A stretch of 64,000 bases of DNA from Limnohabitans sp. Rim8. Its GTDB lineage: Bacteria; Pseudomonadota; Gammaproteobacteria; Burkholderiales; Burkholderiaceae_C. Position numbers and translations under genes: made by a program. The stretch lies in assembly GCF_945901735.1 (NCBI RefSeq), contig NZ_CAMDLM010000013.1, positions 27,305-91,304 on the forward strand, given 5' to 3'. Each line of letters opens with the position of its first letter. Position 1 is the first letter of the stretch. Positions 1 to 7,852 of the stretch are shown here, piece by piece. The notes beneath the pieces are model-generated. The model was given only the letters and a program-made list of their open reading frames with translations. It searched no databases and was not told the origin of the DNA.

Positions 1-1
1 T

Positions 2-472
2 GACCTCGAAGCCCAAAGCATCGACAACCAAACCGTGCCCCTTTCGCGCTTCAAAGGCCAGGTGATGTTGATCGTCAACACCGCCAGCGCTTGCGGCTTC
101 ACGCCCCAGTTCACCGGGCTGGAAAAGCTGCACAAAACCTACGCCGATCAAGGCCTGGCCGTGCTGGGATTTCCGTGCAACCAATTCGCCAGCCAGGACC
201 CGGGCGACGACGCGCAAATTGCCAACTTCTGCCAGAAGAACTACGGCGTGAGCTTTCAGATGATGAGCAAAGTCAAAGTCAATGGCGCTGACGCCCACCC
301 GCTGTACCAATGGCTCACCGCCGAAGCCCCCGGCATTTTGGGCAGCAAGGGCATCAAGTGGAACTTCACCAAGTTCTTGGTGGGACGCGACGGGCGTGTG
401 ATCAAGCGCTATGCGCCGCAGGATGCGCCAGAAAAAATCGCCAAGGACATTGAGGCGGCGCTGGCGGGTTGA
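2..472 (+). CDS. Glutathione peroxidase (5' end outside window)
   Basis: Thiol peroxidase of the GPx family that reduces hydrogen peroxide and lipid hydroperoxides, in bacteria usually with thioredoxin or glutathione as donor. The reading frame is open from the first bases of the window (DLEAQSIDNQTVPLSRFKG), so the true start lies upstream; the GTG at 35 is internal. Visible family motifs are NTASACGFTPQF with the peroxidatic cysteine (Cys, not selenocysteine), GFPCNQF with the conserved Gln region, and KWNFTKFLV near the C-terminus with the Trp-Asn pair of the catalytic tetrad. About 157 residues are present, close to the usual 160, so only a few N-terminal residues are missing. It is likely cytoplasmic. 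Identification is firm. Confidence 0.93.
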   Translation, partial: DLEAQSIDNQTVPLSRFKGQVMLIVNTASACGFTPQFTGLEKLHKTYADQGLAVLGFPCNQFASQDPGDDAQIANFCQKNYGVSFQMMSKVKVNGADAHPLYQWLTAEAPGILGSKGIKWNFTKFLVGRDGRVIKRYAPQDAPEKIAKDIEAALAG

Positions 473-500
473 AGCCCCAAGCCCGTTCAGGCGTCTCGGC

Positions 501-878
501 TCAAGCCCACCAAGTCAGCACCGCCAGCCACACCAACAGCGCAGCACCGCCCCACACCAAGACCCGCGTGCGCAGGCGCAGCATTTCCACGGCGCTGACC
601 AAGCGCGCGTTTTGTTCGGCCAACTCGGCCAGGGTTTCGGTCAGCTCGCGCTGGGTCTGGGCTTGGCGCTCGATCTGGCCTTGCGCGGCGATCAAAGCAT
701 TTTTGAGTTCGCCCAGAGTGGGCACTGCACTCACAGGGGTGGTCGTGGCAGAGGTGCCTGTTTGGCCCGGGGGCTGACGGTCCATCAGCTTGCGTGCGGC
801 TTTGAGGACCGAAGGCGCGTGTTCAATCACATCGCCCCAGGGAATCACTTTGAGCGCCATCAACCAAGGTATCGCCAT
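501..878 (-). CDS. Hypothetical protein with coiled coil and C-terminal membrane anchor
   Basis: I do not recognise a named family. The 125-residue protein starts at an ATG (MAIPWLMALK) preceded by AAAGGA seven bases upstream; a longer frame to 920 lacks such a site. The N-terminal 35 residues (IPWGDVIEHAPSVLKAARKLM) are followed by a Pro/Thr-rich linker. Next comes a Gln/Glu/Ala-rich helix predicted as coiled coil (LIAAQGQIERQAQTQRELTE), then one C-terminal transmembrane helix (VLVWGGAALLVWLAVLTWWA). This suggests a tail-anchored inner-membrane protein that oligomerises. It converges on the glutathione peroxidase gene with a 28-base gap. Similar short proteins are common as conserved hypotheticals in Comamonadaceae (recollection, not checked). 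Confidence 0.7.
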   Translation of the reverse strand: MAIPWLMALKVIPWGDVIEHAPSVLKAARKLMDRQPPGQTGTSATTTPVSAVPTLGELKNALIAAQGQIERQAQTQRELTETLAELAEQNARLVSAVEMLRLRTRVLVWGGAALLVWLAVLTWWA

Positions 879-1066
879 CGTCTTGTCCTTTGTGTGCGCT
901 GTGCCAGCGCGGTCTGCCATACAGTGCTGAATACTACCCGGGTGGTCATTTTGGTGTAATTGGGCGCTGGCCTTGCCGGATGGGCAAAAGGACTTTAGGG
1001 GGCTGGTGACGCAGCTTGGCGAACCCGGAATCGGGCGTATCAGGCCGACAATTTGGGGGACAAGCC

Positions 1067-2299
1067 TCAGCGGTTCAATGATGCGCCCTGCTCGCGTAAA
1101 TGCGCCCCATCCAGGTACTGAGCCAACAAGTCAATGTCTGAATCCCGCACATTCAGACCTTGAAACACCACTTTCCACTCAGCCACCTGACTGACAATTT
1201 CAGCCACAGTCTGCTGGGCTTGCGCATCTGTCAACCCAAAGGCCCGCGCCTGCGACAGCGCATTGGCAATACTGGATTCGTGGCCCGAAGCGCCGACACG
1301 CATTTGCTGATAACCCAAGCCTTGCGCGGCAGGCAGCACATCAAAGGCTGGCGACAAGGCATAAAAACCATCCGCACCCCGAACCAGCGCATGGTTTTTT
1401 TCATGGTCGTCGGTGTTATCAATCAGCATGTTGAAGACCATGCGCCTGAAAAGTTCTTGCTGCTGCGCGCGCACTTGATCAGGATGTCCCAAACGGCGAA
1501 TGAGCTGGGCCAACTCGGGATAGCCCATGGCCTCGCCTGCTGCGCGCAAGGCAACATGGGACGACAACACATGCAAGCGCCTGACACCCTCACGGTCAAA
1601 ACGTTTGACAGCCAATGCGTGACCTTGCGGCAAAGGCAAGGCCAGTGTGTCGGCTGTATGAATGCCGCAACGACGCGCCAACTGCATACTGGCGTGCTCA
1701 ATTAAGGGGGAATCGAGTTCACCACCCTCTGAAAACTTGACCACCCAAGACGCGCCATCGATGTGCATCAAGGACTTGGGCCGTGCGCCACCCATGGACA
1801 CACCGGGCTGCAGCAAACGGCGCTGTTGCTCACTGACGGCTTCTCCCGCCATGACACGCTGCACGGCTTGGTGCATATCTGCCAAACCATCAAACGTGGG
1901 CATGGCCGCGGTGGGGGCGGCAACGTAAGTGTCGGGGTGCAACGACACCCCCAAAGCGCCAAAGCGGTCATCGCCTGCAAAGTACAGATACTCCAGCAAA
2001 GACAATCGGGCGGGACGCTCCAGCAAGCGAATGACACGCTCACCCCATTGGTCGGGCCGGGCGTCGTCCACGGCGCCCACCGCCGTGTCGCGCTCGGCGG
2101 GCAACATCAGACCCGTTTGCAAGGGCAGGTCTTCGCTCAGCGCAAAGCCCTGGGCTGATGCAATCCACGCGTGGTCATAAGTCAGGGCCACCTTGCGGCG
2201 CAGGTCTTGCAGACTCAATGTGCCAACGCGCTTGGGCACTTGCACATCGGCCAGCCACCAGAGGCTCATGCTGTCCTGGGCTTGATAAGGGCAGTTCAC
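1067..2299 (-). CDS. hipA: HipA-type serine/threonine kinase toxin
   Basis: Toxin of a type II HipBA module. The HipA family phosphorylates translation targets (glutamyl-tRNA synthetase in E. coli) and causes growth arrest. The 410-residue protein has the family landmarks in order: an N-terminal HipA_N-like segment; the glycine-rich loop PGVSMGGARPK around residue 165; the ATP-binding lysine in WVVKF; AVKRFDRE; the catalytic loop NMLIDNTDDHEKNHA; and the metal-binding region LSPAFDVLP. It starts with GTG, overlapping the stop of the antitoxin gene by four bases, so the two are translationally coupled. All catalytic residues appear intact. The target in this organism cannot be read from the sequence. 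Confidence 0.93.
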   Translation of the reverse strand: MNCPYQAQDSMSLWWLADVQVPKRVGTLSLQDLRRKVALTYDHAWIASAQGFALSEDLPLQTGLMLPAERDTAVGAVDDARPDQWGERVIRLLERPARLSLLEYLYFAGDDRFGALGVSLHPDTYVAAPTAAMPTFDGLADMHQAVQRVMAGEAVSEQQRRLLQPGVSMGGARPKSLMHIDGASWVVKFSEGGELDSPLIEHASMQLARRCGIHTADTLALPLPQGHALAVKRFDREGVRRLHVLSSHVALRAAGEAMGYPELAQLIRRLGHPDQVRAQQQELFRRMVFNMLIDNTDDHEKNHALVRGADGFYALSPAFDVLPAAQGLGYQQMRVGASGHESSIANALSQARAFGLTDAQAQQTVAEIVSQVAEWKVVFQGLNVRDSDIDLLAQYLDGAHLREQGASLNR

Positions 2300-2640
2300 A
2301 GCGCCGCCTCCGGCTTGCGTGACATGCGACGGCCACGTTGGCGCACGGCCTCAATATCTTGCTCCAGTGCGTTCAAGTCTTGCGCCGGAGCGGCCACCTC
2401 AGGCAAGGCAGCGTGTCGCCCCATCAACCACAAAGCCGTCACATAAACCCCCATGCCCACCGATGGGTCGCCCTTTTCCATGCGGATGAGTGTGGGCACC
2501 GACACCGCCATGCGGCTGGCCCAAGCGCGCAGACTTTCCTTGCGGCGCTGACGCGCCAGCGCCAGGTTTTCACCCAAGTCCCGCAAGGCTTTGGCGGCGG
2601 ATGCGGGCAGTTGGTCGGCAGCTGAAGATGGCTTTGGCAT
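2296..2640 (-). CDS. hipB: HipB-like XRE antitoxin
   Basis: DNA-binding antitoxin partner of the adjacent HipA kinase. The 114-residue protein carries a Cro/C1-type helix-turn-helix: the region LGENLALARQRRKESLRAWA and the recognition segment MAVSVPTLIRMEKGDPSVGM. The tail ends RRMSRKPEAAL. I chose the ATG giving MPKPSSAADQ; a TTG start at 2691 would add 17 residues but falls in the AT-rich promoter zone. The gene precedes hipA and overlaps it by four bases. HipB proteins repress their own operon by binding palindromes; the AT-rich spacer upstream has such a palindrome, though it lies nearer the divergent ATPase gene. Confidence 0.88.
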   Translation of the reverse strand: MPKPSSAADQLPASAAKALRDLGENLALARQRRKESLRAWASRMAVSVPTLIRMEKGDPSVGMGVYVTALWLMGRHAALPEVAAPAQDLNALEQDIEAVRQRGRRMSRKPEAAL

Positions 2641-2698
2641 AACACAAACTTTACCATAACTAATTTTTTGTACTTTTAAAGGATCACTCAATTCTTTC

Positions 2699-2704
2699 TA
2701 TAAT
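2699..2704 (+). promoter_or_regulatory. Candidate -10 box for the ATPase gene
   Basis: A perfect TATAAT lies in a strongly AT-rich stretch (about 2640-2780) between hipB and the divergent AAA ATPase gene, 75 bases before the ATPase start. No convincing -35 hexamer sits 16-18 bases upstream (TTTAAA/TTAAAG is the nearest), so an activator or an extended AT element may help. Confidence is limited because AT-rich DNA yields such matches by chance. Confidence 0.4.
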
Positions 2705-2740
2705 TTTTTTTGCAATCAATTTTCCATCTTAGCAAGGAAT

Positions 2741-2758
2741 TTAATATTGAAATATTAA
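2741..2758. promoter_or_regulatory. 18-bp palindrome, candidate operator of the hipBA/ATPase divergent region
   Basis: TTAATATT-GA-AATATTAA is a perfect inverted repeat of 8-base arms with a 2-base spacer. It lies downstream of the TATAAT box and 21 bases before the ATPase ATG. A repressor bound here would block transcription of the ATPase gene. HipB, encoded divergently, or an unlinked regulator are the candidates. The symmetry is seen directly; the operator function is inference. Confidence 0.4.
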
Positions 2759-2778
2759 CAACACACGTTAGAATTTCA

Positions 2779-3951
2779 ATGATGATTGACCGCCAAATCC
2801 TTTCAACGTTGTCTGAACGCCTGCATGAAGCTCCAGCGGTCGTGCTGCTCGGGCCACGCCAAGTGGGCAAAACCACTTTGGCCCTGACACTGGCGGAGCG
2901 CTGGCCCACAGGCGCCACCTATCTGGATCTGGAGAGGCCTGCAGACCGTTTGCGGCTCCAAGATGCGGATGCATTTTTGCGTGCACAGGGCAGCAAGCTG
3001 ATCATCCTGGACGAAATTCACCGAATGCCGGGCTTGTTTGACGTGTTGCGCGGCATCATCGACGAGCGCCGCCGTGCGGGTCAGCGCTTTGGCCATTTTT
3101 TGTTGCTGGGTTCAGCCTCGCTGGACCTGATGCAGCAAAGCAGCGAAACCCTGGCGGGGCGTGTGGCGTACCTGGACATCGGCCCCATCCATGCGCTGGA
3201 ATGGCCTGCCACCGATCTGGACACACTGTGGCTGCGCGGCGGTTTTCCGGACAGCCTGCTGGCCGCCAGCGATGCGGCCAGTCTGCGTTGGCGCGAAGAT
3301 TTTGTGCGCAGCTATTTGCAACGCGATGTGCCCATGTTCGCCCCGCGACTGCCTGCCGAAACCGTGGGCCGCCTGTGGACCATGCTGGCCCATCAACAGG
3401 GCGCCTTGCTCCAGCAAAGCCGCCTGGCCAGCGGCTTGGGCGTGAGCAGCCCGGCGGTGGAGCGCTACATCGACTTGCTGGTCGACCTGCAACTGGTGCG
3501 CCGCTTGCGCCCCTGGAGCGGCAACGTGGGCAAGCGCTTGGTCAAAGCGCCCAAGGTCTATGTGCGCGACAGCGGCTTGGTGCATGCCTTGCTGGGCGTG
3601 GGCAGTTTGCATGGTCTGGCCGGGCACCCGGTGTGTGGTCCCAGCTATGAAGGCTATTGCATCGACAACCTGATGGCCGCCGCCCACCCGCAATGCACGG
3701 CTTACTGCTACAGAACCCATGCTGGTGCCGAAATCGATCTGCTGATTGAACGTGCAGGCCAAGCCTGGATGGCCATCGAAATCAAGCGTTCGACAGCACC
3801 CACCCTGAGCAAAGGCTTGGACATCGCCTGCGCCGACTTGAACATCGAGCAACGCTACGTGGTCTATCCCGGCACGGAACGCTTTCCGATGCGCTACGGC
3901 ACTCAGGCGATCGGATTGGTGGAATTGATGGGCGTGCTCGCTGCGGGTTGA
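2779..3951 (+). CDS. AAA-family ATPase with DUF4143 domain
   Basis: Member of the AAA_14/DUF4143 family, a widespread but poorly characterised group of P-loop ATPases. The 390-residue protein has Walker A GPRQVGKTT near residue 30 and Walker B LIILDEIHRMPG near residue 78. The sensor-like segment LLLGSASLDLMQQ follows, then the DUF4143 half with a winged-helix-like region. The C-terminal segment AGAEIDLLIE...WMAIEIKRS resembles the E-x-K core of restriction-endonuclease-like folds. The start MMIDRQILSTL is chosen because the family begins just before this motif; the frame is open upstream to 2710. It is divergent from hipBA. Such ATPases often occur as solitary accessory genes, and the AT-rich promoter suggests acquisition by transfer. 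Confidence 0.85.
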   Translation: MMIDRQILSTLSERLHEAPAVVLLGPRQVGKTTLALTLAERWPTGATYLDLERPADRLRLQDADAFLRAQGSKLIILDEIHRMPGLFDVLRGIIDERRRAGQRFGHFLLLGSASLDLMQQSSETLAGRVAYLDIGPIHALEWPATDLDTLWLRGGFPDSLLAASDAASLRWREDFVRSYLQRDVPMFAPRLPAETVGRLWTMLAHQQGALLQQSRLASGLGVSSPAVERYIDLLVDLQLVRRLRPWSGNVGKRLVKAPKVYVRDSGLVHALLGVGSLHGLAGHPVCGPSYEGYCIDNLMAAAHPQCTAYCYRTHAGAEIDLLIERAGQAWMAIEIKRSTAPTLSKGLDIACADLNIEQRYVVYPGTERFPMRYGTQAIGLVELMGVLAAG

Positions 3952-3966
3952 CGGCCATGCCATCGC

Positions 3967-4326
3967 TCATGGACGACACGCCCGACACGGTGTGTAGCCA
4001 CGGCGCACCGCAGCCTCGCGGGAAGTGAAATTGATCTCACTGCCTGCACCCACGCTGCGCATGCTGGTGCAACTGCTCCGGTGAAAAATCCGGTTTTCGC
4101 TCTCCGAAGTTGCCCAGTAACGTTCGCTGTCCTTATAGGGCTCTGACTCCAGCGAAACCGACTTTGCGCCGCACTGAGAACACTTCAGACGAGGCGCGAT
4201 GGCCTCAATCTCGTTCACAGTTGGGCGGCGAGGACCGGCCAAAAGTCCGGCATTGCGGAACGCCAGAAAAGCCGAGACCTTGTGATCACAGGCGGCGCAG
4301 CGAAGGAACAGTGCGGTGTCCGGCAT
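3967..4326 (-). CDS. Zinc-ribbon protein with C-terminal Ada-like metal-binding domain
   Basis: A 119-residue protein with two metal sites. Residues 1-60 hold paired cysteines CAAC and CSQC, a zinc-ribbon-like arrangement. The last 45 residues (FHRSSCTSMRSV ... GYTPCRACRP) match the pattern of the Ada N-terminal zinc-binding domain, with Cys in HRxSC and the C-x-x-C of GYxPCxxC. In Ada this domain removes methyl groups from DNA phosphotriesters, but many stand-alone copies have unknown roles. No AraC-type helix-turn-helix or methyltransferase domain is attached. The start codon follows directly on the stop of the upstream YciI gene (TGA-ATG), so the two are likely co-translated. The function is unknown; DNA binding is plausible. 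Confidence 0.75.
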   Translation of the reverse strand: MPDTALFLRCAACDHKVSAFLAFRNAGLLAGPRRPTVNEIEAIAPRLKCSQCGAKSVSLESEPYKDSERYWATSESENRIFHRSSCTSMRSVGAGSEINFTSREAAVRRGYTPCRACRP

Positions 4327-4623
4327 TCAGATCAGCACCTGCCGCTCACTGTTGGCTTTGGACCAATGCAGAATTTCATAGCTTTGGCGCAGTCCAGCCA
4401 AATAAAACGGATCGGTCTGAAGCAGCGCATCTATGGTTTGCTTGGAGTCAGCCTGTGCAATCCACAACCCGCCCTTGGGCGTTTCCGAGGGTTCACGGCG
4501 CAGCGATCCACCCACCTGGATGACATCCTTGTGCCGCTCCAGCCAATCGATGTGCGCCTGTAAATGATCAGCCCGCACTTGAGCATGGTCGGGGTTATCG
4601 GTGAATAAAACGGCAAACAACAT
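4327..4623 (-). CDS. YciI family protein
   Basis: A 98-residue ferredoxin-like-fold protein of the YciI family, starting MLFAVLFTDNPDH. Recognisable features are the N-terminal strand MLFAVLFTD, the helix RADHLQAHIDWL with the conserved His, the strand GGSLRREP, GGLWIAQADSK, and TDPFYLAGLRQSYEILHW near the end. The family includes small enzymes and domains with a conserved His-Asp pair, but most members, including this one, have no assigned reaction. It lies directly downstream of glcF (23-base gap) on the same strand, a pairing I recall as common in Burkholderiales, so it may be part of the glcEF transcript. Confidence 0.87.
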   Translation of the reverse strand: MLFAVLFTDNPDHAQVRADHLQAHIDWLERHKDVIQVGGSLRREPSETPKGGLWIAQADSKQTIDALLQTDPFYLAGLRQSYEILHWSKANSERQVLI

Positions 4624-4646
4624 GCGCAGACTCCTTGCACCACCGC

Positions 4647-5897
4647 TCAAATGATGACCTTACTTTGCAACGCCCCATCCACCAACTCCACCCAATGCCG
4701 CACCGGCAGGCCGCTGCCGCTTTGCAGGTGGGTGATGCAGCCGATGTTGGCGCTGATCACGCCTTGCGGCTCCAATGCGTTCAGGTGGTCCAGCTTGCGG
4801 TCGCGCAGTTGCTTGGACAGATCCGGGTTGAGCACGCTGTAGGTGCCGGCCGAGCCGCAGCACAGATGTGACTCATTGGCGGTGACCTTGATCTGGAAGC
4901 CCAAGTCGGTCAGGTGTTTCTCGACGCCGCCTCTGAGTTGCTGGCCGTGTTGCAGCGTGCAGGGCGGGTGGTAGGCCTGCAGGCCTGCGGCTTGCAGGGC
5001 TTGGGGTTTGAGCTTGCCCTTGAGCAACGGCACCAATTCGGGCAGCAGCTCGCTCAGGTCTTTGGTCAACGCGCCGATGCGGGCGGCTTTGTCGGCGTAT
5101 TGCGGGTCGTCTTTGAGCACATGGCCGTAGTCTTTGACCATGACGCCGCAGCCCGAAGCGTTCATCACAATCGCCTCGATCTCGCCCGACTCGACCAAGG
5201 GCCACCAAGCGTCGATGTTGGCACGCATGTGGTCCTTGCCGCCGTCGTGGTCGTTCAGGTGAAATTTCAGCGCGCCACAGCAACCGGCTTTGGGGGCTGT
5301 CACGGTCTGGATGCCTGCCGCATCGAGCACGCGGGCGGTCGCGGTGTTGATGTTGGGGCTCATGCTCGGCTGCACACAACCGGCCAGCATCAGCACCTTG
5401 CGGGCATGCTGCGTGGTGGGCCAGGCACCGGCATTTTGCGGCGCGGGCACTTTGGCTTGCAGGCTTTCGGGCAGCAGGCCACGCACCATTTGGCCCATCT
5501 TCAAGGCGGGGGCAAACAGCGGCGAAGGCAGGCCTTCTTTGAGCGCCCAGCGCAGCATCTTTTCACCGGCGGGGCGCTCGACCTTGGCGTCCACCAGCTT
5601 GCGGCCAATGTCCACCAGGTGACCGTATTGCACGCCGCTGGGGCAAGTGCTTTCGCAGTTGCGGCAGGTGAGGCACCGGTCCAGGTGCATCTGGGTTTTG
5701 CGGGTGGGCGTTTCGCCTTCCAGCACCGCCTTCATCAAATAAATGCGGCCACGCGGGCCGTCGAGCTCGTCGCCCAGCAGCTGGTAGGTGGGGCAAGTGG
5801 CGGTGCAAAAGCCGCAGTGCACACACTTGCGCAAAATGGCTTCGGCCGCCAGCCCATCGGGGGTGTTTTGGTATTCGGGGGCGAGCTGGGTTTGCAT
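4647..5897 (-). CDS. glcF: Glycolate oxidase iron-sulfur subunit GlcF
   Basis: Iron-sulfur subunit of the GlcDEF glycolate dehydrogenase complex, which oxidises glycolate to glyoxylate and passes electrons to the respiratory chain at the inner membrane. The 416-residue protein starts MQTQLAPEYQ. It has two 4Fe-4S motifs, CVHCGFCTATCP near residue 23 and CLTCRNCESTCPSG near residue 75. Two CCG-type domains follow, with AGCVQ, AGCCGALKFH and SGCGVMVKDYG, then PPCTLQHGQQ, LCCGSAG and NIGCITHLQ. glcE lies 11 bases upstream. The expected glcD catalytic subunit is not adjacent. Confidence 0.95.
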   Translation of the reverse strand: MQTQLAPEYQNTPDGLAAEAILRKCVHCGFCTATCPTYQLLGDELDGPRGRIYLMKAVLEGETPTRKTQMHLDRCLTCRNCESTCPSGVQYGHLVDIGRKLVDAKVERPAGEKMLRWALKEGLPSPLFAPALKMGQMVRGLLPESLQAKVPAPQNAGAWPTTQHARKVLMLAGCVQPSMSPNINTATARVLDAAGIQTVTAPKAGCCGALKFHLNDHDGGKDHMRANIDAWWPLVESGEIEAIVMNASGCGVMVKDYGHVLKDDPQYADKAARIGALTKDLSELLPELVPLLKGKLKPQALQAAGLQAYHPPCTLQHGQQLRGGVEKHLTDLGFQIKVTANESHLCCGSAGTYSVLNPDLSKQLRDRKLDHLNALEPQGVISANIGCITHLQSGSGLPVRHWVELVDGALQSKVII

Positions 5898-5908
5898 GAC
5901 GATTCGCC

Positions 5909-7066
5909 TCAGATGGGGTGCATGCGACCGGTGGCGAACACGCCTTTCGGGTCGAACTGTTTTTGCAATTGCTGCTGAATGCGGTCTTGCACGGCGTCCA
6001 GCGGGGTGTTCACGCCGGCAATTTTGTCCAGCTCGGCATGCGTGGCGCTGGCACGGAACAGCGTGGCATGGCCGCCCACAGATTGCGCCAACTCGCGCAA
6101 TGGCACGGCCGCCGTGGCCGGCGCCCACAGCCAACGCTGCGCACCTTGCCATTCAATGTAGGTGGCGTAGGGCAAATCCAGCACCGGCGCGGTTTGCGGC
6201 AGCGACAGTCGCCACAGGCAAGCGTCGGTTGACGGGGCATCAAAAAACGGCAGGGTCTGCTCGCCGCTGGCACGCCAGTCTTGCGCGGCTTCGGCGTTGT
6301 TCATCACCGTGACTTGAGCACCTTGCGCCACGGCATCGGCCGTCATGCGGGTCACGGCCGACTGCACCGCCGCAACGGCACCACGCAAGCGCACAAACAA
6401 ATAATCAGCCACCGGCTGGGCGCTGGTGTCGCGCACCCAGGCGCTGGCGTTCAGGGGCAGGGGCTGACCGCCCCAGCGGTGCAGCAAATCGAGCGCCGTT
6501 TTTTGCGGCAGACCCGCGCACATGAGCGTGGCCTCGGCTAGGGCCACGGGCAAGACTTTCAGGCTGACCTCGGTGACCAGGCCCAGCGTGCCCCAGCTGC
6601 CGGCCATGAGGCGGCTCACGTCGTAACCGGCCACGTTTTTCATGACCTGCCCGCCAAAAGTCAGGTGCTCGCCCAAGCCGTTGATGAAGCGCGCACCCAA
6701 CACATAGTCGCGCACAGCGCCTGCGGTGGCGCGGGCCGGGCCGCTCAGACCGGCAGCGACCATGCCGCCCACCGTCGCACCCTGTGCTGAGCCTTGGCCA
6801 AAATGCGGCGGCTCAAAGGCCAGGCACTGGCCTTTTTCGGCCAATGCGGCTTCCAACTCGGCCAGCGGCGTGCCGCATCGGGCCGTGACCACCAGCTCGC
6901 TGGGCTCGTAGCTCACGATGCCCTGGTAGGCACGGGTGTCCAGCACCTCACCGCTGAGGCTTTGGCCCCAAAAGTCTTTGCTGCCGCCACCGCGCAAGCG
7001 CAAAGTACTGCCGTCCGCAGCGGCTTGGCGCACGGCGTCGATGAGGGAATTGAGTTGAGCTTCCAT
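5909..7066 (-). CDS. glcE: Glycolate oxidase FAD-binding subunit GlcE
   Basis: FAD-binding subunit of glycolate dehydrogenase. The 385-residue protein starts MEAQLNSLIDAV; an in-frame extension to 7147 lacks family similarity. FAD_binding_4 (PCMH) motifs are clear: LRLRGGGSKDFWG, TARCGTPLAELEAAL, GATVGGMVAAGLSGP and FGGQVMKNVAGYDVSRLMAGS. The C-terminus FDPKGVFATGRMHPI is typical of the family. It is cotranscribed with glcF. In most proteobacterial glc operons glcD sits directly upstream; here that place is taken by a VapBC-type toxin-antitoxin pair on the same strand, so GlcD must come from elsewhere in the genome, or the complex uses another partner. Confidence 0.94.
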   Translation of the reverse strand: MEAQLNSLIDAVRQAAADGSTLRLRGGGSKDFWGQSLSGEVLDTRAYQGIVSYEPSELVVTARCGTPLAELEAALAEKGQCLAFEPPHFGQGSAQGATVGGMVAAGLSGPARATAGAVRDYVLGARFINGLGEHLTFGGQVMKNVAGYDVSRLMAGSWGTLGLVTEVSLKVLPVALAEATLMCAGLPQKTALDLLHRWGGQPLPLNASAWVRDTSAQPVADYLFVRLRGAVAAVQSAVTRMTADAVAQGAQVTVMNNAEAAQDWRASGEQTLPFFDAPSTDACLWRLSLPQTAPVLDLPYATYIEWQGAQRWLWAPATAAVPLRELAQSVGGHATLFRASATHAELDKIAGVNTPLDAVQDRIQQQLQKQFDPKGVFATGRMHPI

Positions 7067-7143
7067 GGGCCAAGATGGTAACCCCCGACCTTGAGCGGGC
7101 GTGTGAAGATTTTTAACGGGGAGGTTGTGGGAAATTGCGCGAG

Positions 7144-7572
7144 TCAAAGCACCATAAGGTGCGCCGTGGTGGCGCCGCGTACAGCACTGATCGGAATTCG
7201 TTGATCCAGCGTCACCAATCTTCCTTTGTTTTTGACAGCCAATGCCAAGAGGTACAAATCCGTCAATTGTCTCGCGCTGTGTATGTGCCCATGCTGAAAC
7301 AGCAGAGGATCCAAGAGGCTGATCTCATCGGACCAAAATGCATGGTGATTCGTTCGTGTGGAGTTTTGCAACATGCCGACCAACATCGACAGGGGTTGAG
7401 GGCTGCTGTAACCGGGTTGGCCCATGATGCGAAGGCACCCATTTTGGGTCAATGCGCAGGTAGCCCAACCATTTTGAATGTGGTCTTCAAACCATTGCGC
7501 AGCGCGAACATGGTGTACGTGATCGCGATCGTGCAACGCAATTAACACATTGACGTCGAACAGGGCGCGCAT
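7144..7572 (-). CDS. PIN-domain toxin (VapC family)
   Basis: Predicted ribonuclease toxin of a type II toxin-antitoxin pair. The 142-residue PIN domain begins MRALFDVNVLIALHD with the first catalytic Asp. It continues with CALTQNGCLRIM, holds the central acidic region, and ends with ARQLTDLYLLALAVKNKGRLVTLDQRI, where two further Asp residues complete the metal site. The order is that of VapC proteins of the DVNVLLAL type. The ATG overlaps the antitoxin stop by one base (TGATG), so translation is coupled. It lies 77 bases upstream of glcE on the same strand. Base composition is visibly less GC-rich than the glc genes, consistent with horizontal gain. Confidence 0.88.
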   Translation of the reverse strand: MRALFDVNVLIALHDRDHVHHVRAAQWFEDHIQNGWATCALTQNGCLRIMGQPGYSSPQPLSMLVGMLQNSTRTNHHAFWSDEISLLDPLLFQHGHIHSARQLTDLYLLALAVKNKGRLVTLDQRIPISAVRGATTAHLMVL

Positions 7573-7835
7573 CAAACGCCCTCGGCATCACGCAAACGTT
7601 CGATCAACTCATTGCTAACGACCACGCCCCGTGAAGGCAAGGGCTGAATGCCATATTGGGTCAAGCGCTCTGATACGTGAGGCACGGTTTGAAACACTTG
7701 CGGCTGATAGGAACCCACTGCGAATGCTTTACGCGCCAAATCACTCATCACTTGCCCGATTGATTTTTTCTCTCTTTGAGCAATTTCTTTGGCTGCAAAA
7801 AGCACATCGTCTGCAATGTCTAAAGTAGTTCGCAT
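7572..7835 (-). CDS. Ribbon-helix-helix antitoxin (VapB-like)
   Basis: Antitoxin partner of the downstream PIN toxin. The 87-residue protein starts MRTTLDIADDVLFAAKE, a ribbon-helix-helix DNA-binding motif continuing AQREKKSIGQVMSDLARKAF. The C-terminal half (VSNELIERLRDAEGV) probably wraps the toxin. The start is fixed by a strong GAGGAAG ribosome-binding site six bases upstream; the open frame to 7883 runs through the operator palindrome and is not coding. Antitoxins of this type repress their own promoter. Confidence 0.87.
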   Translation of the reverse strand: MRTTLDIADDVLFAAKEIAQREKKSIGQVMSDLARKAFAVGSYQPQVFQTVPHVSERLTQYGIQPLPSRGVVVSNELIERLRDAEGV

Positions 7836-7852
7836 TTTGCTTCCTCGTAATA

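Noticed and set aside
4914..5978. Long plus-strand open frame opposite glcF
   Set aside because: Antisense shadow of glcF; low-complexity translation without domains or a ribosome-binding site.
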